In this document: one piece after another, positions 9,030-13,080 of the stretch
How the letters are laid out: every line of letters begins with the position of its first letter
Numbering within the stretch: the stretch's first letter is position 1
Assembly (NCBI GenBank): GCA_013054445.1
Contig: JAAMPI010001558.1
Coordinates: 1 to 13,080, forward strand
Direction of reading: 5' to 3'
DNA: 13,080 nucleotides
Source: Cudoniella acicularis
Taxonomy: Eukaryota > Ascomycota > Leotiomycetes > Helotiales > Helotiaceae
Notes under the pieces: generated by a model
The model's database searches: none
Seen by the model: only the letters and a program-made list of their open reading frames with translations
What the model was told of the DNA's origin: nothing
Made by a program: the position numbers and the translations under genes

Positions 9030-9232
9030 CTTTTAACGGTAATATATAGAATATCTTATTCTTAAGAAGCCGCCTAAATACTTTAGCTATTTATAATAGC
9101 CTAAATAGCCTAAATAATATATTCTTCTATATATTTAGACACTATTAACTTAAGAATCAGGATTTAAAATTTTAGAATATTTTAATTAGAATTAAATAAG
9201 TTATAATTAATTATTCTAGAGTAGCGATATAT

Positions 9233-9276
9233 AGTTCGGGTGATTTTCGGGTAGTCGGGATAAGAGTATACGGACT
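9233..9276 (-). repeat. Right terminal inverted repeat of the pogo/Fot1 element
   Basis: Read on the minus strand it starts AGTCCGTATACTC and ends ACCCGAACT. It is followed on the plus strand by the TA target at 9277-9278. Confidence 0.93.
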
Positions 9277-9278
9277 TA

Positions 9279-9840
9279 CTTTATATCTACTAAAGTATTC
9301 TATAATAAGAGATATATAAAGTAATACTAGTAAAGAAGATAAAAATAAAGACTTTAACGACTTTTATTAATATATATTTTAATAGTCTAATAGCTAGCTA
9401 TAGACTAAGAAACGCTAAATCTAAAGTCTAGAAAGAGATCTATTAGATATATATTAGGATTTAAGAATATCTTTAGAACTATAAAAATATATAAAAGAGA
9501 ACGCTTTAAGGCTTAACTTTATAAGAGATAAATCTAGTATAAGCTAAAAAGTAGAGCTAAGAAATAAAACGACCTTATTAAAGCCTTTAAAGCCTAAGAA
9601 AGGTAATCTTAGACCTAAAACAAGCGAGAGTATTAAGAAATAAAAGAGATAAAAAAAGGAACTACGTTTATAAAAACTATTAGTATATTAGAGACAGATA
9701 TATATAAGCTTAAAAGAAAAAGAAAAAAAGAATCTAAAAGCTTACTTATTTACGCCTAAGAATAGACACTATAATCCTAGACTTATATAATATTTTTTAA
9801 AAGGCTAAAAGCTTTTTTATAATTATTATAGACTTAGTTT
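9279..9840 (+). pseudogene. ORF Y: unidentified degenerate Lys/Leu-rich protein, interrupted by the pogo element
   Basis: A plus-strand frame with codon starts congruent to 2 mod 3 (for example 9350) reads KDFNDFY, SLERDLLDIY, RISLEL, YIKENALRLNFIRDKSSIS, TTLLKPLKPKKGNLRPKTSE, SLKEKEKKNLKAYLFTPK and YFLKG. Its stops fall where RIP would change Gln, Arg or Trp. Removing the pogo element and one TA joins it to 6940-7029 (SNETRIRRSI and ARHL before the junction, FLNINTLYLLKYS across it), so the pogo element probably inserted into this ORF. Much of it is Lys/Glu/Leu-rich and coiled-coil-like. I do not recognise the family, and the 5' part is lost in the N-containing region. Confidence 0.5.
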
Positions 9841-10149
9841 ATAAAGAAGAGGCGTTAGTAGGTAAAGAAGTCACGTATAAAAAGAAAAGGATTTAGTTAT
9901 AAAACTAATCTCTAGTCTTAGGGAGTCTAGAGAAGCCCTCTCTTTATTAGCTATCTACTACCGATAAGGGTCTAATACTAAGGCCTAATAATAATAGAAA
10001 TCAATAGTATTATCTTATATCTTATACTACGTATTAAGTGCCCTAGAACTATAATCCTAGATGTCTAAGGTTTGTTACCGATATTATTCCGGATATCCGA
10101 TAGCTATCTAAGCTACGTGATAGGCGCTACCTAGCAGGTAAGCGAATTA
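9840..10149. other. Non-coding stretch between ORF Y and LTR C
   Basis: No gene pattern is visible. Noted are the palindrome CGGATATCCG near 10090, the inverted repeat TACCT-AGC-AGGTA near 10128-10140, and ATAATCCTAGA-type motifs near 10050 that recur near 9770 and, more loosely, near 11875. These could be 3' sequences of the element carrying ORF Y. Confidence 0.35.
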
Positions 10150-10416
10150 TATTATATAGTTTAATATATAGTCTTACGACTAAAAATATTTCTAATAATA
10201 TAATATTATATATAATAGAGGCTATAACGCGGCTCTTACCCCTAATCTTTTATTATATATTCTCGATTATTAATATTTATTTTTTATATATAGACTTTTT
10301 AAAAGATATTTCTTTCTTCTTCTCTTTTTAGCTTAGTTTCTTCGTATTATAATACTTTCTTATAAATACGTTCTTATATAATATTAGAGTCTTTATATCT
10401 TTATAAAACTATAATA
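10150..10416 (+). repeat. LTR C (about 267 bp), type II U3, heavily mutated, 5' LTR of the second gypsy element
   Basis: Aligned by eye with LTR D (12541-12805), it shares TAGTTTAATATATAGTCTTACGAC near the start and the same R/U5 tail. Its TG and CA ends have become TA (TATTATA...ATAATA). Mutation is far heavier than in the other copies: the CACGTG-containing U3 block and the tail have changed at many C and G positions. It has TATATATA at 10285-10292, a CTTTT/AAAAG inverted repeat (10295-10305) and the start-site segment AGCTTAGTTT (10330-10339). It is followed by a candidate primer-binding site and a gag, so it is best read as a 5' LTR. The left boundary is approximate. Confidence 0.82.
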
Positions 10417-10640
10417 TTAAACTAAGCTTACTTTTTTTTATTTAAAAAGGCCTTTAAAATATCTTATCTAACGACGAATTATTATACGACGATTATACGA
10501 ACTTATAATATATAAAATAAGACTAAACTAACCTTATAATAGCGCTACGACTTAGAAGCTCTTCTAAGAATAAAGCCTTTATATTATTATTTACGATTTT
10601 ATCGTTTTAAAGCGATTTAATAACTAAACGTTTTAATAAC
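10417..10640 (+). other. 5' untranslated leader of the second gypsy element
   Basis: Sequence between LTR C and the first gag-like text; AT-rich with a short T run at 10433-10440. Nothing else was recognised. Confidence 0.45.
10419..10428 (+). promoter_or_regulatory. Candidate self-priming primer-binding site after LTR C
   Basis: AAACTAAGCT, two nucleotides after the LTR end, is the exact reverse complement of AGCTTAGTTT at 10330-10339, the likely start of the R region. In Tf1/sushi-group retrotransposons the 5' end of the transcript folds back to pair with such a site and primes reverse transcription instead of a tRNA. Ten nucleotides is short, so this is inferred from position and from the similar arrangement after LTR D. 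Confidence 0.5.
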
Positions 10641-11760
10641 GAGTCTATCGACGTCTATACCTAACTCTAGGTTTTATAATAGTCCTAGTATAGAAGAACA
10701 GATATAACCTAAATAAAAGAGAGTTTAAATAGATATTAATTTAACTAAAGAAGAAAAGAACTAGCTAGCTAAGAATACGTCTTTTATTTTCTTTCGCCTA
10801 GGTTATATATCTACGAACTATATAACTATTTAGCGACCAACTAACTTCTCTATTATATTAGGAGGGCTAGTAACTTAAGACCTAATAAACCTATTAAAAG
10901 ATAGACTAGATTTAAGATCTTTTATACTAACTCTTAGCTAGAGACGAGTTATATAGTCGATCTATATAACGCTCTCTTCTACGCTCTTAATAACTCTCCG
11001 AAGCTCTTACTTTTTTAATAATAGAGCGTTACTCGGAAGCCTTTACTATTAAGTCCTAGAAGACCTTACGCTCTATAAGGATTCTAGATTTAGATAAGCT
11101 ATCCGATAAGATAGACTTTATCTTCGAGTATTAGGAAATAGAAATCGATAATAAGCTATAAGTAAACGCTAATTACTTTAAGACTAAGGCGGCTAAGATA
11201 GCTTATATCTTCGCCTATATATAAGATAACGCCTAGAAATACTTATTCCTTTAATATAATAGCTATATAATAGCGTCTCTTAAGTTTATCTTTAGTTAAG
11301 CTATAATTAATTATCTAACTAAGATCTATATTAATTCTTATTATATATATAACTTTAAGGTTAGATATAACGCCTTTAAAATAGAAGATAATTAGTTCTT
11401 TTATAAGTTTAAGACTTAGTTTTTATATTTAGCTAATAAAGCCTAAGTATTAAAATAATCTTTTTTTTATAGACTATATAACTAACTTCTTAACTCGTTT
11501 AAGACTTCTATAAAATAGAAAGCGACCTAGACGCTAAACTTAAGCGTATTATAACTTAAAGATAAAAGAAAATATATAAGCGTAAGGCTATTACCTTAGC
11601 GAAGCCTTCTTACGCTCTTATTTTCTAGTAGACTATTACTTAGCCTATATATCTACTTTTTTTTATTAAAACTTAATAACGATAACTATCTAATTATAAA
11701 ACTTATTTAATAGTAAGGTTCTAATAGAAATTATTAGAAGTCTAATATAATATATTTAAG
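10640..11760 (+). pseudogene. gag: Gag of a second Ty3/Gypsy element, RIP-degraded and truncated
   Basis: From 11078 a plus-strand frame reads RILDLDKLSDKIDFIFEY, then EIEIDNKL, VNANYFKTKAAKIAYIFAYI, DNA, KYLFL, FKVRYNAFKIEDN, FFYKFKT and FLYLANKA. This is the layout of a fungal retrotransposon gag capsid (PDKFSGDR start, KxAYxxSLLxGxA, then F...L). Stops replace Gln codons. Upstream, 10663-10915 is open in another frame apart from RIP stops (LTKEEKN, FIFFRLGYIS), so the N-terminus may carry an indel. Text fades after about 11710; no zinc knuckle, protease or pol was found, so the element is truncated here. It is unlike the gag at 50-1075. Confidence 0.68.
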
Positions 11761-12108
11761 TACCTCGATCTTCTAATAAGAGAGAGGGCTAAGTAGTCTT
11801 TAAATATATAAATGTCGACTCTAGGGACCTCCGACTATACGTGATATTTTACTATTATAATACTATAGTCACCCTATAATCCTAGTAAGTTATAAGTCTT
11901 AAGATTAATTAGGAGCCTAGTACCTAGTAATATCAGGTGACTAGCCTAATAGAAATCTTAATAGGGTTAGCGTTATATATACTAGGTCTAACTTATACTC
12001 GAGTTTAAACTATATCTAAGCTTATTTAGACGTAATCTTAATAAATAAATTTAGTTAAATAGACTTAACCTCCTTAGTAAATCTACGCTAATAGCTTATA
12101 TAAGAAAA

Positions 12109-12136
12109 TAAATAGACTTAACCTTAAGTCTATTTA
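12109..12136. repeat. Perfect hairpin with 13-bp arms
   Basis: TAAATAGACTTAA (12109-12121) and its exact reverse complement (12124-12136) are separated by CC. A direct copy of the left arm plus CCT occurs at about 12056-12071. It may be part of a terminal repeat of a decayed element. Confidence 0.8.
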
Positions 12137-12145
12137 ATAATTATA

Positions 12146-12165
12146 GATAGTTAGTTAGTTAGTTA
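12146..12165. repeat. Short TTAG tandem repeat
   Basis: About four copies of a TTAG/TAGT unit in a row, followed shortly by a GTTC-type double unit (12184-12192). Simple sequence with no assigned role. Confidence 0.7.
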
Positions 12166-12291
12166 GATAAAGAGGGACAGAGGTCGTTCGTTCGTAAGTG
12201 CTTAGATATACGCGTAGCGAGCTACGCTATATACCTACGTAGAGGCCGGGCCTTAGCGCCTAGCCGCTAGGCCCTAACCCCCCCTGTCGCC

Positions 12292-12307
12292 GCCCTAACG
12301 TTAGGGC
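12292..12307. repeat. 16-bp perfect palindrome of head-to-head CCCTAA/TTAGGG
   Basis: GCCCTAACGTTAGGGC reads the same on both strands and contains one CCCTAA and one TTAGGG unit facing each other. Another CCCTAACCCC lies at 12272-12281. It sits in the only clearly GC-rich pocket of the right half of the window. Confidence 0.75.
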
Positions 12308-12540
12308 CGGCTTACGACCTGTTAGGAATAAGAGATAGGTTAGGTCTAAGAATTAGATTATAATATAATAGTAATAAATTATAAGATTCTTTTCTAATAT
12401 TCTAAGTTACGTTTATTATAACTAGCTATAATGTCTTAAAAAGATATTTTAATATATATTTTATTCTTAACCTAACTATCTCTTAAACATCTCTTTTCTC
12501 TCTTATCTCTCTATCTTACTTTTAATTAATATATAAAATT

Positions 12541-12805
12541 TATTATAGACCTAGTTTAATATATAGTCTTACGACTAAAAAGACTTTTAATAATATAGTA
12601 CTATATATAATAGAGGCTACGACGCGGCCCCTAACCCTTTATCACGTGCCCTCGCTTACTAGCACCTACCTTCTATATATAGACCCCTTAAGGGACACCT
12701 CTTCTATCTTCTCTCCTTAGCTTAGTTTCTTCGTAATATAGCACCTTCTTATAAATACGTCCCTACGTGACGTCAGGGCCCTAGTGCCTTTATAGAGCCG
12801 TAACA
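12541..12805 (+). repeat. LTR D (265 bp), type II U3
   Basis: It starts TATTATAGACCTAG (TG changed to TA) and ends GAGCCGTAACA. It is homologous over its whole length to LTR B and LTR C, but its R/U5 tail is well preserved and includes TGACGTCA at 12768-12775. It has TATATATA at 12674-12681, the palindrome CCCTTAAGGG at 12685-12694 and the CT-rich start CTCTCCTTAGCTTAG near 12711-12725. No target duplication is seen (AAATT to the left, TTAGA to the right). It runs directly into an inverted LTR, so its right flank is rearranged. Confidence 0.88.
12768..12775. promoter_or_regulatory. TGACGTCA (CRE/ATF-type) box in LTR D
   Basis: The same palindromic box, at the same place in the R/U5 tail, as in LTR A (6019-6026). 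Confidence 0.5.
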
Positions 12806-12806
12806 T

Positions 12807-13026
12807 TAGACTAAGCTAAGGAGAGAAGGAGAGGTTCTCTTAGAGAGAGAAGCTCTATTTAACTATATAAATAGCGCTAGTAAGCGAGGCAGTCCGTAAG
12901 CGATTCCCCTGGATAGTGAGTTATTCGGTCAGTCGTTAAGTCATTGAATCGACGAGCGTCGAATCAAGTCATTAAGTTGACTATTATTAAGTTAATCTAT
13001 CCTGGCGTCGAACTAGGTCTATAACA
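12807..13026 (-). repeat. LTR E (about 220 bp), inverted, type I U3, truncated at the R start
   Basis: The reverse complement matches LTR A from its first bases (13026 leftward: TGTTATAGACCTAGTTCGACGCCAGG) to the CT-rich start segment near 12810, where it stops at the end of LTR D. The R/U5 half is missing. Compared with LTR A it lacks about 30-40 bp in U3 (the segment around 5808-5845), which lies between similar GTCGATT-type repeats. It has the stem TTCTCT/AGAGAA (12835-12851) where LTR A has TTCTCCC/GGGAGAA. Many CpA/TpG sites remain. Confidence 0.88.
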
Positions 13027-13080
13027 ATATCCCAGACTATTATCGGCTTTAAGATCGATTTTATAGTCGTACGAGCGGTA
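13027..13080. other. Flank after LTR E
   Basis: A short sequence to the window end with no recognised feature. Confidence 0.4.

Larger units (their letters stand above)
7092..9145 (-). pseudogene. Pogo/Fot1-type DDE transposase, RIP-degraded, frameshifted and twice interrupted
   Basis: Reading leftward from a probable start ATA (9143-9145, former ATG), the N-terminus gives KYIEEYII and, after the embedded LTR is skipped, a CENP-B-like HTH region (ENYLAN, LRYPLTYT, REFA near 8600-8700). The DDE core follows: NIDKSSIIEGLG (first Asp 8391-8393), LLILDGYKSY (second Asp 8054-8056), and the LPLYSLYVF-stop-LLD segment matching LPPHSSHVLQPLD (third Asp 7761-7763). The tail has the family's text (KARKEALS, IKSS, STPRKS, a Lys-rich KPKKKKK, then DIKAIKRA) and ends at TAA 7092-7094. 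Frame changes are needed near 8165-8180, in the TA-repeat at 7800-7850, near the A/T run at 7736-7745, and near 7205-7225. It would cut and paste the element at TA sites. Confidence 0.9.
7030..9276 (-). mobile_element. Fot1/pogo-family (Tc1/mariner) DNA transposon with nested insertions
   Basis: Terminal inverted repeats of 44 bp (7030-7073 and 9233-9276) begin AGTC and match at 39 of 44 positions, all five differences being transitions. Both ends are flanked by TA (7028-7029 and 9277-9278), the Tc1/mariner target. Without the 267-bp LTR and its 5-bp duplication, and without the 177-bp insert and its duplication, the element would be about 1.8 kb, close to Fot1/Pot2-type elements. One transposase gene fills it on the minus strand. 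The element is RIP-mutated and also carries small frameshifts, unlike the gypsy gag-pol to its left. It appears to have inserted into ORF Y. Confidence 0.93.
11760..12540. other. Non-coding stretch with inverted repeats and a GC-rich pocket
   Basis: No gene is readable. It contains an inverted repeat TAGTCACC/GGTGACTA (11866-11873 and 11936-11943), a perfect 13-bp-arm hairpin at 12109-12136, a TTAG tandem repeat near 12146-12165, a GC-rich palindromic pocket at about 12180-12320, and an imperfect inverted repeat (near 12327-12353 and 12463-12487) that could mark a small decayed element. Confidence 0.6.

Noticed and set aside
12146..12192. TTAG and GTTC tandem units as a CRISPR-like or telomeric array
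   Set aside because: There are only two to four 4-bp units with no spacers and no proper TTAGGG repeats.
10150..12805. LTR C and LTR D as the two LTRs of one intact element
   Set aside because: Mutation loads differ greatly, pol is missing between them, flanks do not match as a duplication, and D is followed by primer-site-like sequence.
1..13080. Intact host gene, tRNA or rRNA in the window
   Set aside because: No recognisable RNA gene was seen, and every readable protein segment carries RIP stops or belongs to a mobile element or an unidentified degenerate ORF.

Overview
The window looks like a transposon graveyard from a filamentous ascomycete genome (Pezizomycotina; the species cannot be told from this sequence). 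CpA and TpG are nearly absent while TpA, CTAG and CpG are common. ATG codons are very rare, and TAG/TAA stops sit where Gln, Trp and Arg codons belong. This is the footprint of repeat-induced point mutation (RIP). No intact gene is present; everything recognised is a decayed mobile element, often nested. No tRNA, rRNA or CRISPR array was seen.

Layout. (1) About 50-5230, + strand: a chromodomain Ty3/Gypsy gag-pol whose gag, zinc knuckle, protease, RT, RNase H, integrase and chromodomain motifs all lie in one reading frame across about 5 kb, killed by point changes only. (2) 5270-6120, - strand: an unidentified degenerate coiled-coil-like ORF (ORF X), split by a well-preserved solo LTR (5717-6056) with perfect 5-bp target duplications. 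(3) 6120-7029: AT-rich sequence including a stretch peppered with about 40 N bases. (4) 7030-9276: a Fot1/pogo DNA transposon with 44-bp terminal inverted repeats at TA, transposase on the - strand. It carries two nested insertions, a solo LTR (8758-9024, TSD CTCGG) and a 177-bp insert (7865-8041). (5) 9279-9840, + strand: an unidentified degenerate ORF (ORF Y) that reads back across the pogo insertion site. (6) 10150-11760: an LTR, a candidate self-priming site and a decayed gag of a second Gypsy element, truncated before pol. (7) 11810-12540: non-coding, with hairpins and one GC-rich palindromic pocket. (8) 12541-13026: two LTRs of the same superfamily in opposite orientation, joined at the candidate primer-binding sequence.

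The most interesting material is in the five LTR copies (5717, 8758, 10150, 12541, and 12807 inverted). They share a conserved R/U5 tail containing a TGACGTCA box, have two kinds of U3, and each keeps a short inverted repeat of different sequence just before the CT-rich putative start site. Two are followed after 2-4 nt by sequence complementary to their own R start, which suggests Tf1/sushi-type self-priming. Differences in mutation load give a relative order: the gypsy gag-pol and LTR 10150 are heavily mutated, and the solo LTRs at 5717 and 8758 are younger.
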